The notes: generated by a model from the sequence alone, not told the origin. DNA of 48,095 bases from Bifidobacteriaceae bacterium (GCA_031281585.1 JAITFE010000135.1:1-48095), one strand, 5' to 3'. Positions 16,785 to 25,040 are shown, numbered from the stretch's first letter. Program-made: numbers and translations.

Positions 16785-16794
16785 GCTTCGAAGA

Positions 16795-17493
16795 GTGACC
16801 GATTCATATCTGCCCGGCCCGGTCCTGGGCCTCAGCGCCGCGGGGCCGAGCGCCGTGGGCCTGGCGGTCCCCGGCGAAGCCGACCGGTCGGCGACCCACG
16901 ACCAGCCCAGAGCCCATGTCGAGTCCATGGCGCCAATGGTGGCGGAGGTGTTGGACCGGGCGGGATTGTCCCCGCGCGACCTGGCCGCCATCGCCGTGGG
17001 GCGCGGCCCCGCCCCGTACACGGGCCTGCGGATCGCCCTCGCCACTGCCCAGACGCTGGGCCTGGCGCTCGACCGTCCGGTTTGGGGCATTTCAGACTTG
17101 GACGTCCTCGCCGCCGATGCCGCCCGCCGCCTCCATCTCCAATCCGGCGTTTCCGTTTTGGCGGTTTTGGACGCCAAACGACGCGAGGTCTACTGGGCCC
17201 GTTACAGGGTTGACGCGGCCGACATGCTCGACGGGCTGACCAGGTTGGAGGGCCCGTCGGTGAGCGCGCCCGCGGTGGTCCCGGCGGCGTCAATCGTGGT
17301 GGGGCCCGGCGCGGAGCGCCACGCGGACCAATTGACGCCCGTGGTCGGCGAAGCCGTCGGCGTGGACCCGGCCCTGCTGGCCCGCCTGGCCGCTTGGCGG
17401 GCCGCCGCCGGCGCGCCGGTTCCCGCCCAGCCCATCTACCTGCGCCGCCCGGACGTGGCGGCGCCCGCGCCGCGTAAGCGCGCCACCCCGTGA
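16795..17493 (+). CDS. tsaB: tRNA threonylcarbamoyladenosine biosynthesis protein TsaB
   Basis: TsaB is the ASKHA-fold partner and scaffold of TsaD in t6A synthesis. The 232-residue protein carries the typical AIAVGRGPAPYTGLRIALATAQTLGLAL block near residue 65 and VLAVLDAKRREVYWARY near 120. The C-terminal part is variable, as is normal in actinobacteria. The start is GTG at 16795, 7 nt after TAAGCT, a -10-like box that begins inside the stop codon of the preceding transporter gene. It overlaps the next gene by GTGA, so tsaB and rimI are translationally coupled. Confidence 0.93.
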   Translation: MTDSYLPGPVLGLSAAGPSAVGLAVPGEADRSATHDQPRAHVESMAPMVAEVLDRAGLSPRDLAAIAVGRGPAPYTGLRIALATAQTLGLALDRPVWGISDLDVLAADAARRLHLQSGVSVLAVLDAKRREVYWARYRVDAADMLDGLTRLEGPSVSAPAVVPAASIVVGPGAERHADQLTPVVGEAVGVDPALLARLAAWRAAAGAPVPAQPIYLRRPDVAAPAPRKRATP

Positions 17494-17975
17494 GCGAGCC
17501 TGACGCTCCTCCAGGCCAGCCGCCTGAGAACCAGACGGTGGTGCGGGTGGCGCGGCCGGACGACATCGGACGTCTGGTCGAACTTGAGCGTGTGGCGTTC
17601 GGGACAGAGGCGTGGACGCCGGAAATGGTGGCGGGGGAACTGGCTGGCCCCCACCGCCGCTATTTCGTGGTCGAGGCTGGCGGCCGGGTGGTCGGCTACG
17701 CCGGCGTCTTCTTGGGGCTGGACGTCGCCGAGGTCATGACGATCGCGGTCGAACCGGCCGCGCGCGGGCTGGGCCTGGGCCGCCGGTTGATGGAAACCCT
17801 GCTGGATCAGGCGCGCCGGGGCGGGCTGAAGCAGGTCGTTTTGGAGGTCGCGGTCGATTCAGCACCCGCGATCGGCCTCTACGAGTCGCTGGGTTTCGCG
17901 CAGATTGGACGGCGGCCCCGCTACTACCAGCCCTCCGGCCGCGACGCCTTGGTGATGCGCCTGCGGCTGAGTTGA
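17490..17975 (+). CDS. rimI: Ribosomal-protein-alanine N-acetyltransferase-like GNAT protein
   Basis: A 161-residue GNAT acetyltransferase. The acetyl-CoA pyrophosphate loop is VEPAARGLGLGRRLMETLL near residue 88, preceded by the AEVMTIAV strand and followed by LEVAVDSAPAIGLYESLGFAQIGRRPRYY, the standard RimI C-terminal half. RimI acetylates the N-terminal alanine of ribosomal protein S18 in E. coli; in actinobacteria the gene is conserved between tsaB and tsaD, and the substrate range is broader or unproven. Start GTG at 17490 overlaps the tsaB stop. About 18 Pro/Glu-rich residues precede the fold. Confidence 0.9.
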   Translation: MSEPDAPPGQPPENQTVVRVARPDDIGRLVELERVAFGTEAWTPEMVAGELAGPHRRYFVVEAGGRVVGYAGVFLGLDVAEVMTIAVEPAARGLGLGRRLMETLLDQARRGGLKQVVLEVAVDSAPAIGLYESLGFAQIGRRPRYYQPSGRDALVMRLRLS

Positions 17976-18011
17976 CTGTGGGCCGGCTCGCTCCTCGGCT
18001 AGGGTATCGGG

Positions 18012-19052
18012 GTGCTTGATGACCCTTTGGTGCTTGGGATCGAGACCTCCTGCGACGAGACCGGCGTGGCGCTGGCGCGGGGCTTCGAACTGCTCCACGA
18101 CACGGTCGCCTCTTCGGTCGAGGAGCACGCCCGCTACGGCGGGATTGTGCCGGAGGTCGCCTCGCGGGCCCATTTGGAGGCGATGACGCCCACGGTCCAA
18201 GCCACTCTGCGCGCGGCGGGGGCCGCGTTGGCGGACGTGGACGCGGTGGCTGTGACCGCCGGACCCGGCCTGGTCGGGTCCCTCGCGGTTGGCGTCGCCA
18301 CCGCGAAAGCCCTCGCGTTGGCCCTGGGCAAGCCTCTTTACGGCGTTAACCATGTGATTGGGCACGCGCTGGTCGACCAGTTGGTCCACGGTGCGTTCGA
18401 CGGCCCCGTGTTGGCGTTGGTGGTGAGCGGCGGGCATTCGTCGTTGCTCGTCATTGACGGCCCGGAGGTCCGCGAACTGGGCCAGACTTTGGACGATGCC
18501 GCCGGGGAGGCCTTCGACAAAATCGGCCGGGTTCTGGGTCTGCCGTACCCAGCCGGCCCGCACATCGACCGGCTGGCGCGCGGCGGCGATCCGCGCGCCA
18601 TCGCCTTCCCCAGGGCGCTGACCAGGCGGCAAGACCTGGAGAAACACCCCTACGATTTCTCGTTCTCGGGGCTGAAGACCGCAGCGGCCCGGTGGATCGA
18701 AGCCGCCCAGGACGAGGGGCGGGAGGTGCCGTTGGGGGACTTCGCGGCATCGTTCGCGGAGGCGGTCGCGGACGTGCTGACGGCCAAGACGATCGCGGCG
18801 GCGCGGGCCTTCGGGCTTGGCACGGTGGTGATAGGCGGCGGCTTCTCCGCGAATTCGCAGCTGCGGGACAAGGCCGCCCAGCGCTTCGCGGAGGCGGGCT
18901 TGGCGCTCCGCATCCCGCCCGTCAAGTACTGCACCGACAACGGCGCCATGATCGCCGCGGCCGGCGCCCACGCCCTGCGCCACGGCCTGGCGCCGTCCGG
19001 GCTTGGTTTCGGCGCGGATTCGGCCATGCCGCCCACCCAACTGGTCGCCTGA
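18012..19052 (+). CDS. tsaD: tRNA N6-adenosine threonylcarbamoyltransferase TsaD
   Basis: TsaD transfers the threonylcarbamoyl group to A37 of tRNA. The 346-residue protein has the ASKHA nucleotide loop [13 protein letters not shown] near residue 9, the [16 protein letters not shown] block near 43, and the metal-binding histidines in [10 protein letters not shown] near 115. [44 protein letters not shown] and [12 protein letters not shown] complete the family set. The start is GTG at 18012, 6 nt after TAGGGT with no ribosome site; leaderless initiation is likely. It closes the alr-tsaE-tsaB-rimI-tsaD block. Confidence 0.97.
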   Translation: MLDDPLVLGIETSCDETGVALARGFELLHDTVASSVEEHARYGGIVPEVASRAHLEAMTPTVQATLRAAGAALADVDAVAVTAGPGLVGSLAVGVATAKALALALGKPLYGVNHVIGHALVDQLVHGAFDGPVLALVVSGGHSSLLVIDGPEVRELGQTLDDAAGEAFDKIGRVLGLPYPAGPHIDRLARGGDPRAIAFPRALTRRQDLEKHPYDFSFSGLKTAAARWIEAAQDEGREVPLGDFAASFAEAVADVLTAKTIAAARAFGLGTVVIGGGFSANSQLRDKAAQRFAEAGLALRIPPVKYCTDNGAMIAAAGAHALRHGLAPSGLGFGADSAMPPTQLVA

Positions 19053-19096
19053 CGCCAACGGGACGGTGCTCGCCGCATTCGACGGGCATTCGACCG

Positions 19097-19288
19097 GCCG
19101 AGGGTCCGCTTCTATCTCGGCGAGGCGCCCCAAGTGAGTCAGGGCCGGAGGCTCGGCCTCTGCGGTGAGTCGGGGCAGGAGTCTCGCCGTGTTCGAGCCG
19201 CCGAGGGTCCGCTTCTATCTCAAACGGGCGGCCTGGGTGAGTCAGGACCCGACCTGCACCGCGTTCGAGGCGGCCCGAGCGGACGCGC
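19097..19288. repeat. Imperfect ~103-bp direct repeat downstream of tsaD
   Basis: An exact 22-bp sequence at 19097-19118 is repeated at 19200-19221 (103-bp period). Each copy is followed about 13 nt later by GTGAGTCAGG and later by GTTCGAG or a close variant, so the whole unit is duplicated imperfectly. The region lies between the tsaD stop and the end of the convergent carboxylate-amine ligase gene. Short open frames cross it but none looks like a protein. Confidence 0.7.
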
Positions 19289-20428
19289 TCACCCGCCTGG
19301 CCGGTTCGCCTCCATTTCGCGGACCAAGGAGGTCACCACCGGGCCCAGTTCGCCGGCGTGGGCGGCCGCGACCGCGCGTTGCCGCTGGTAGGACGCGCCC
19401 GCGGCGATGATCTGATGGATGAAGTCCAACTCTTCGAGGCAGTCCAGGCGCGCCGCCACCGGTTCGAGGCGCGCCAGCACCTGCGGCAAGTGCTCGGTGA
19501 CCAACTGCTCGTCGCCGGCGCGGTTCAAGATGATGATGGCCTCCATGCCGTAGCGCGCCGACCGCCACTTGTTCTCCTGGACAAACCAGGTCGGCATGGT
19601 CGGCACGTCCTGGCCGGCGTCGAGCAGGGAGGAGAACTCTTCGACCAGGCATTGCACCAGGGCGGAAACCGCCGCGACCTCCCGCAGGGTGGGCAGCGAG
19701 TCGCAGACCCGCACCTCCACGGTGCCGAACCGGGGCGCGGGGCGGATGTCCCAGCGGATCTCGTTGAACACGTCGATCACGCCGGTGTGGAGCATGTCGG
19801 CCACGTAAGCCTCAAGCTCAGGCCATTCGTCGAACTGGAACGGCAGCCCCGCGGTCGGCAGTTGCTGAAACATCAGGGCCCGATTCGAGGCGTAACCGGT
19901 GGCCGCCCCTCCCCAATACGGCGACGAGGCGGACAGGGCCTGCAAATGCGGCAGATAGCAGAGCAGACCCCGGACGATCGGCAGGACCTTGCGGCGGTCC
20001 TCGACTCCCACATGGGTGTGGACGCCGTAAATCAGCATCTGGCGCCCCCACCATTGCGTGCGGTCCACCAGCCGCAGGTAGCGCTCCTTGTTGGTGACGA
20101 TTTGGCCCTCCCAGCGCGCGAACGGGTGCGTGCCCGCCGCCATCAAGTCCACCCGCAGCGGGTCCGCCGCCGCCCGGATCAGGCCGATCAACTGGTCGAT
20201 GTCCGTGATCGCCTCGCGAATGGTCCGCGACGGCTGCGAGGCCGCCTCCACGGTGTTGAGCAGGAACTCTTGCAGAATCCCCGGGTAAGGTTGCCCGTCC
20301 GGCAGCCGCACGGACTCCAAGATGGTTTGGGCCACCTGCCGCAGGTCGCCCGAATCCCGGTCCACCAGCGCGACCTCCCATTCGATCCCGACCGTCGAGC
20401 GTGGCGAGGCGGCGAACGGCAATGTCAT
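19289..20428 (-). CDS. YbdK-family carboxylate-amine ligase (glutamate--cysteine ligase 2-like)
   Basis: A 379-residue GCS2 protein. Visible family blocks are VGIEWEVALVDRDSG at the N-terminus, QEFLLNTVEAASQPSRT near residue 55, AAGTHPFARWEGQIVTNKERY near 96, the LIYGVHTHVGVEDRRK strand near 133, SASSPYWGGAATGYASNR near 167 and RFGTVEVRVCDSLPTL near 235. The family ligates a glutamate carboxylate to an amine with ATP and shows weak glutamate-cysteine ligase activity in E. coli; the physiological product here is unknown, and an organism using mycothiol would not need glutathione. ATG at 20428 overlaps the upstream methyltransferase stop by 4 nt (ATGA) and has a GGAAGGA ribosome site, so the two genes are coupled. 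Confidence 0.92.
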   Translation of the reverse strand: MTLPFAASPRSTVGIEWEVALVDRDSGDLRQVAQTILESVRLPDGQPYPGILQEFLLNTVEAASQPSRTIREAITDIDQLIGLIRAAADPLRVDLMAAGTHPFARWEGQIVTNKERYLRLVDRTQWWGRQMLIYGVHTHVGVEDRRKVLPIVRGLLCYLPHLQALSASSPYWGGAATGYASNRALMFQQLPTAGLPFQFDEWPELEAYVADMLHTGVIDVFNEIRWDIRPAPRFGTVEVRVCDSLPTLREVAAVSALVQCLVEEFSSLLDAGQDVPTMPTWFVQENKWRSARYGMEAIIILNRAGDEQLVTEHLPQVLARLEPVAARLDCLEELDFIHQIIAAGASYQRQRAVAAAHAGELGPVVTSLVREMEANRPGG

Positions 20429-21828
20429 GGCGAGTCCTTCCGGGCGGTCAGGGGTTGAGCGATCACCACCGATTGTCGCGCACCCAGTCGCGTCAGGATG
20501 ACAACGGCTGCCTCGTCGCCTTTCAGGGTCAGGCGTTTGCGCAGTTCGGCCGGGTCCACCGCGGTGCCGCGCTTCTTTACAACCACTTGCCCGATGCCGT
20601 GCTCCCGCAGATAGCCCCGCAACCGTTTCAGGTTGAACGGGAAGGCGTCTTGCACCCGGTAGCCGGTCAGGAACGGGTTTTGGGGATCCGCCGCGTCGGC
20701 CGTCACGTAAGCGATCCGGTCGCTCACCAGGGTCGCCGAGCCGAGGGAGGCGGCGGCCTCCGCGATCAGGGACGCGCGGATGACGGCCCCATCCGGCTCG
20801 TAAATGAACTCTTGGAGGGGACCGGTGGCCAGGCGCTCGACGGGGGCGCCCGCAGAGTCCGGGTGGTGGACCTGGAGCGGGCGGACGGCATCGGCGGCGG
20901 GGCTGGCCGGGCCGTCTTTCTGGCGGGCTGACGGCCGGGGGTCGGCGGGGGATGCAGGGACGGGGACGTTGGGTGGGCGGACGGCATCGGCGGCGGGGTT
21001 TGTGCCTCGCCAAGGCAGGCCTTGGGTCAGGTGGTGGGCGCGGCCGCGGCGGAGGACCAAAACGGTGCGAAAGGGGCCGTCGGCGTGCTGGCGGGCGGCG
21101 GGGGAGCGGAGGCGGCCGAACCAGAGGGCGGCCTCCACGACGTCGCCGTTCACTGAGACCCACTGGGCCTCGGCGGCGGGCGGGACGGCGCGGTGGGCAA
21201 TGCCGGGCGCGACCTTCACCCCAAGCGGATGCGTGTCGGCCAGTTCAATGAGGCGGTCGAGGGGCGGATCGTAGGCGGCCGGGTCGAAGACGCGCCGGCC
21301 GGCGTCAGTGCGGCGGGAGGGGTCCGCGAAGAGGGCGTCGGCTTTGGAAAGGTCTTGTTCGAGGGAATCGGCGGCGACCACTCGCGCCTCGGGGAAGGCG
21401 GCCAGGTTCGCGCGGGCCACGGCGGCGGTGACGGGGTCGCGTTCGTAGACCGTCACCCGCAGGCCGAGGGCGGCCATGGCGAGGGCGTCCGCGCCGACCC
21501 CTCCGGTCAGGTCCGCCACATGGGTCCCCTCCGGCGCGCCGCACCCCAAGTAGCGCTGGGCGTGGCGGGCGGCGACCTCCAACCGGGTGGCCTGCTGCAA
21601 CCCGTGGTCGGTGAACAGCAGCTGATCCGCGAACTCGCCGAACTTGGCGCGCGCCTTGGCCCGCAAGCGGCTCTGCGTGAGCGCGGCGGCGGCCAGTTTC
21701 GGGTCGACTCCGCGCTGGCGCAAGCCGTCTGACAGCTTGATGGCGAGCGCCGGGTCGTATTCGGGAAGCCTGGCAAGGAGATAACGGCCCTGGTCGGAGG
21801 TCAACAGCGCCACATCCTCCAGATCCAC
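20425..21828 (-). CDS. Class I SAM-dependent methyltransferase with THUMP-like C-terminal domain
   Basis: A 467-residue protein common in actinobacteria. The N-terminal helical part (TSDQGRYLLARL) is followed by a Rossmann methyltransferase domain with the SAM loop VADLTGGVGADALAMA near residue 110, VYERDPVTAAVARANL and LFADPSRRTDAGRRVFDP. The C-terminal THUMP-like domain ends VVVKKRGTAVDPAELRKRL and VVILTRLGARQSVVIA. Between the domains (about residues 278-330) is a Pro/Ala-rich linker containing two copies of AADAVRP, each encoded by the dispersed GACGGCATCGGCGG repeat. The target is unknown. GTG at 21828 sits 6 nt after TAAGCT, so the transcript is probably leaderless. Confidence 0.88.
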   Translation of the reverse strand: MDLEDVALLTSDQGRYLLARLPEYDPALAIKLSDGLRQRGVDPKLAAAALTQSRLRAKARAKFGEFADQLLFTDHGLQQATRLEVAARHAQRYLGCGAPEGTHVADLTGGVGADALAMAALGLRVTVYERDPVTAAVARANLAAFPEARVVAADSLEQDLSKADALFADPSRRTDAGRRVFDPAAYDPPLDRLIELADTHPLGVKVAPGIAHRAVPPAAEAQWVSVNGDVVEAALWFGRLRSPAARQHADGPFRTVLVLRRGRAHHLTQGLPWRGTNPAADAVRPPNVPVPASPADPRPSARQKDGPASPAADAVRPLQVHHPDSAGAPVERLATGPLQEFIYEPDGAVIRASLIAEAAASLGSATLVSDRIAYVTADAADPQNPFLTGYRVQDAFPFNLKRLRGYLREHGIGQVVVKKRGTAVDPAELRKRLTLKGDEAAVVILTRLGARQSVVIAQPLTARKDSP

Positions 21829-21956
21829 CGGTCCAGCTTAAGGCCGCGCAGGCCGGGAAGAGCCGGCCGGTCAAGCGGCGTCTTCGATTAGGCCCAGTTC
21901 GGCGCCGCTCCCGCTCGCTTCCCCCGGCCCATTCTGGCGGGGGCCAACGTACGACC
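21829..21956. other. Short intergenic region, no gene seen
   Basis: This holds the TAAGCT box of the methyltransferase gene (21835-21840) and a weak GC stem near 21930-21955 that could end transcripts of the higA remnant. Nothing else is supported. Confidence 0.4.
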
Positions 21957-22165
21957 TCAACTGGCGGCGGCGAGCACCTCCACCTGGTCGATCTCCTCCC
22001 CGTGCTGGTCGCGCTCGCGTTCAATGTCGTAGCGGTCCTGCGCGTTGAGCCAGTAACGCTCTGACAAGCCGAGCGCCTTGGACAGCCGCAGCGCTGTCGC
22101 CGGGGTGATCGATCGCTTGCCCGCCAGGATCTGGCTGATCCGGGTCTGCGGCAGGTGGCGTCGCG
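21957..22165 (-). pseudogene. Truncated HigA-type (XRE) antitoxin, C-terminal remnant
   Basis: On the minus strand the frame ending TGA at 21957-21959 encodes LPQTRISQILAGKRSITPAT, then ALRLSKALGLSERYWLNAQD and RYDIERERDQHGEEIDQVEV. This matches the last two helices of the HigA/VapI antidote HTH and its tail. Family members carry about 30 further residues upstream, including the first HTH helix; here the frame upstream of LPQTR turns into unrelated Ala/Pro/Arg-rich sequence without a suitable start codon. No HigB toxin is next to it. It is a 5'-truncated relic, immediately beside an intact and unrelated TA pair on the other strand. Confidence 0.75.
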
Positions 22166-22252
22166 GCGTGGCTGCCGCTCCCGGATTTGGCGCGAGCGTG
22201 GCCGCCGCCGCACGGCGGTCGGGTGTTGCCCAAATGGTGTACAGTCTTGAGC

Positions 22253-22534
22253 GTGTCCAGCGCGCAGGTGGTGAAGAGCGAACGGTTGGCGGCCCGCGTC
22301 ACGGAAGCGCAGAAGCGCCTGGTCGAGCGGGCGGCCAAGGCCGAGGGGACCTCGGTCGCCGATTTCACGGTCGCCGCGGCGGTGGAGCGCGCCCGCGAAG
22401 TCCTGTCAAACCGCACGCTGTTGGAATTGGAGCCGGCCGAATGGGAATCGTTCTGCTCGGCGCTTGACCAGCCGCCGGAGCCAATGCCGGGCCTGGTCGA
22501 ACTGCTGCGCCGCCCCTCCGTCTTCGCGCCGTGA
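22253..22534 (+). CDS. DUF1778 (TacA-like) antitoxin
   Basis: A 93-residue antitoxin of the DUF1778 ribbon-helix-helix group. The N-terminus (SERLAARVTEAQKRLVERAAKAEG) and TSVADFTVAAAVERAREVL form the DNA-binding RHH unit. The acidic C-terminal part ending PMPGLVELLRRPSVFAP is the toxin-wrapping tail seen in TacA. The open frame begins at 22187, but GTG at 22253 lies 7 nt after a TACAGT box and removes sequence that does not resemble the family, so leaderless translation is likely. It overlaps the GNAT toxin gene by GTGA, the standard TA arrangement. The RHH domain is expected to repress its own promoter. Confidence 0.9.
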   Translation: MSSAQVVKSERLAARVTEAQKRLVERAAKAEGTSVADFTVAAAVERAREVLSNRTLLELEPAEWESFCSALDQPPEPMPGLVELLRRPSVFAP

Positions 22535-23049
22535 CGCGGTTCAGCGCGCCTCAACCTTTGGCCGAATCGTGCCAGGTGGCGGATTTCGACTGCGGAGACG
22601 AATCGCTCAACCGCTGGTTGGCTAACCGGGCGTGGCGCAATCAGGTTGGGGGAGCGAGCCGCGCCTACGTGGCGGCGCCCCTCGGCGATCCGCTGGCGGT
22701 TGCCGGATTCTACGCGCTGGCGGCCGGTGAGGTCCGCCGGGTCGGCTTGCCCGGCCACGTGCGGCGCAACATGCCAGAACCGGTTCCCGTGGTGGTCCTG
22801 GGCCGGCTGGCAGTCGACCTCCGTTACCAGGGGGCGGGCCTGGGGTCCGCGTTGTTGGGGGACGCGGTCCGGCGGGCCGCGCGAGCGGCCGGCGTGATCG
22901 GCATCCGCGCCATGGTGGTCCAAGCCCTCGACGGCGCCGAGGACTTTTACGCGCGCCTGGGTTTCGCCGAATCGCCGCCCGGATCGGGGCGGTTTGTGGC
23001 GACCATAGCGCGGCTGGCCGCCTCCATGGCCGTGGCTGATCAGGCGTGA
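22531..23049 (+). CDS. GNAT-family toxin (TacT/AtaT-like acetyltransferase)
   Basis: A 172-residue GNAT protein of the type that acetylates the amino acid on charged tRNA and blocks translation (TacT, AtaT, ItaT). Landmarks are FDCGDESLNRWLANRAWRNQ near the N-terminus, VAGFYALAAGEVRR, PVVVLGRLAVDLRYQGAGLGSALLGDAVRRA (acetyl-CoA loop) and ALDGAEDFYARLGFAESPPG. The conserved C-terminal tyrosine in YARLGF is the residue usually needed for toxicity and is present. The GTG start at 22531 overlaps the antitoxin stop. Which aminoacyl-tRNA it modifies is not predictable. Both genes look intact. Confidence 0.9.
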   Translation: MTRFSAPQPLAESCQVADFDCGDESLNRWLANRAWRNQVGGASRAYVAAPLGDPLAVAGFYALAAGEVRRVGLPGHVRRNMPEPVPVVVLGRLAVDLRYQGAGLGSALLGDAVRRAARAAGVIGIRAMVVQALDGAEDFYARLGFAESPPGSGRFVATIARLAASMAVADQA

Positions 23050-23191
23050 GACCAGGAGTGCCCAAGGATCAAGAGGCGGCCGCCAAGACCAGGTTGCGCG
23101 GTTTCACTTGACGTTTCCGTGCGTGCGGCGATGGCGTGGGCCGCGCGTCAACACGGCTCAAGTCGTAGACCGCCCGGACCGACCTGGCCGC

Positions 23192-24931
23192 TCAATCGTC
23201 CGTGGCATCATCCGGGGACACCGCGCTGCGGGCGTGCAACGCGGCGATGACGGCCGTCAGGCCGTGGGTTTTGAACGGGCTTTCGTTCAGCCAGCCGTGG
23301 AAACTGATCGGCTCGGCCGCCGCTTCCTGAGCCGCTGTCCATGCCTTTTCCACCTCCAGCAACGCCAAAGCTCCCTCGAGAATGCCGCGCATGACGGGTC
23401 CGTATGCCGCCGGGTCGGCCTCCACCAATGGTTTGAACCGTTCGGCCATGGCCGTCAGGTCGCCGGACGCCTCTTCCATGCGTCCCCGGTGCATCCAAGA
23501 CTCCATCGTCTGGCCCAGCAAGGCCGTGGCAAGTTCGAGGTCCTCTTCGCCGAGCGCGAACTCACGCAGTTCGCGAAGTGCCTCCTCGGCCTCGTCGCCC
23601 TGACTCCCACATAAGAGCGTGTTGGTCCGCGACATCAGCGCGCGAACACGTTGGTCGAGGTCGACCTCGCTCGGGTCCGACGCCAAGATCTCACCGCGAA
23701 AACCATCAGCTTCCCCTGGGAGCCCGTGCGTTTCGAAGAAGCAACTCAAACGCCCCGAGGATCCCGATTCGAGCCCGTGGCGCCGCTCGACTGCCATCCC
23801 CTCCCGCAAAGTCTCAACGATCTCCCTGCGCGCCTCGGCGTTGGGCAGCCGCGATTGCAGGATTTCAGCCCGCATCCAGAATGAGTGCAGAATCCGCTGA
23901 AGATGCTCGCGGGCCGCCTCGGCCGGTGTTTCCTCGTCCGAATCCGCCGGCGCCGCAGCGTGAGCGAGGAATAACTCCAAGTCCTCCGGCGTAGGCGGTG
24001 TCAACTCGCCGGCCAGGCCTTCGGCGTCAAGTTCTTGCCATTCGGCCACCTTCAGCACGCGTTCGGCGGCTTCGACGTCGGCTTTCAGCCCGGCGAAGCT
24101 GAGGGCCTCGAGCGCCCCCGCCACGTCGCCCGCCTGGAACCGGCGGCAACCCTCCAGGTTGCGCGGTGTCACGCTCAGGGCGGGGGACAGATTGTCCATC
24201 ACGTTCTCCATCAATTCCAGGAACTCGTTTTCTGCTTGATGGATGCGCTCGGCCAGCCTGTCGTGTTCGGCGTTGATCCGTTCCATTTCCCCGGCGGCAC
24301 GCGGAATCTTGGCCAATTCGGCGTCTGTCAGTTGCCCATCCACTGCGGCGATCTGCCGCCGCAAATCGCCCAGACCCTCGAACTCGGCGTATTGCCGGGT
24401 CTTCGGCAAGTCGACCAACGTCTCGCCGTACGTGACCGCTTTGCCGTCGCGGGCCGCGAGCCACAGGTAACCGGAGCAATAGCCGTTGAATTTGACCGCC
24501 AGGCCCAGTTTGACGTCCTCCAAGGTGGCCCAGCTATAGGAGCGATGATGTCGGTCGTTCTCAATCTGGGCGCGGAACTCGGCCAATTCGGGCGTCATCT
24601 CTTGGCCGGGTTCGAGGTCCTTGAACCAGGCGGCCACCCAATCCCTGTCCCACGCCGCAGATTCGCAGGCGGCTTGCGCGGCGAGATACTCATCTTTGGC
24701 CTGTCGGCTGAGCTCCGTGCCGAACAAGAACAGCCACTGACCCGGCGGCTCCGCGACATGGTTCGGGTCGCCCGGCTCGGATTCCGGCAGGCCGTCCACC
24801 TGGCCCGTGACGGCAAACTCCACGTCCGCGTGCCGGTACGCCCGGCGCAGCCGACCGAGGAACACGGCCAACTCGGACAGTTCCTCCGCCAATTCGTCCA
24901 TTGGAACCAAACGGAGAATGACCGTTTCCAT
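23192..24931 (-). CDS. Unrecognised 579-residue protein
   Basis: I do not recognise a family. The protein is acidic and largely helical by eye. The N-terminal ~170 residues mix strands and helices (ILRLVPMDELAEELSELAVF, then EFAVTGQVDG and GQWLFLFGTELS). A likely coiled coil follows near residues 235-265 (GEMERINAEHDRLAERIHQ). The C-terminal half is a run of Ala/Leu/Glu-rich helix pairs that could be TPR-like, with segments AGDVAGALEALSFAGLKADV and DEAEEALRELREFALGEE. It has no signal peptide or membrane segment. ATG at 24931 is preferred over the open frame to 24994. It lies next to a TA pair in the least conserved part of the window. Codon bias (high GC in third positions) and length argue that it is a real gene. 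Confidence 0.72.
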   Translation of the reverse strand: METVILRLVPMDELAEELSELAVFLGRLRRAYRHADVEFAVTGQVDGLPESEPGDPNHVAEPPGQWLFLFGTELSRQAKDEYLAAQAACESAAWDRDWVAAWFKDLEPGQEMTPELAEFRAQIENDRHHRSYSWATLEDVKLGLAVKFNGYCSGYLWLAARDGKAVTYGETLVDLPKTRQYAEFEGLGDLRRQIAAVDGQLTDAELAKIPRAAGEMERINAEHDRLAERIHQAENEFLELMENVMDNLSPALSVTPRNLEGCRRFQAGDVAGALEALSFAGLKADVEAAERVLKVAEWQELDAEGLAGELTPPTPEDLELFLAHAAAPADSDEETPAEAAREHLQRILHSFWMRAEILQSRLPNAEARREIVETLREGMAVERRHGLESGSSGRLSCFFETHGLPGEADGFRGEILASDPSEVDLDQRVRALMSRTNTLLCGSQGDEAEEALRELREFALGEEDLELATALLGQTMESWMHRGRMEEASGDLTAMAERFKPLVEADPAAYGPVMRGILEGALALLEVEKAWTAAQEAAAEPISFHGWLNESPFKTHGLTAVIAALHARSAVSPDDATDD

Positions 24932-25040
24932 GTCGGGGCACCCGGCCTTTCCTGGCTGGTCGACCAGTCGGCTTGGGCGAGAGCCCAAGCCCAAGCAGAT
25001 GATACCGGCGGCGCCGGCGGCCGACGGCTCACTGCCGCAG

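Noticed and set aside
19190-19275. tRNA-like GTTCGAG (T-loop) sequences in the repeat
   Set aside because: No acceptor stem, anticodon arm or full cloverleaf could be paired around them.
22187-22252. Longer start for the DUF1778 antitoxin
   Set aside because: The added 22 residues do not match the family, and the TACAGT box 7 nt before GTG 22253 indicates the later start.
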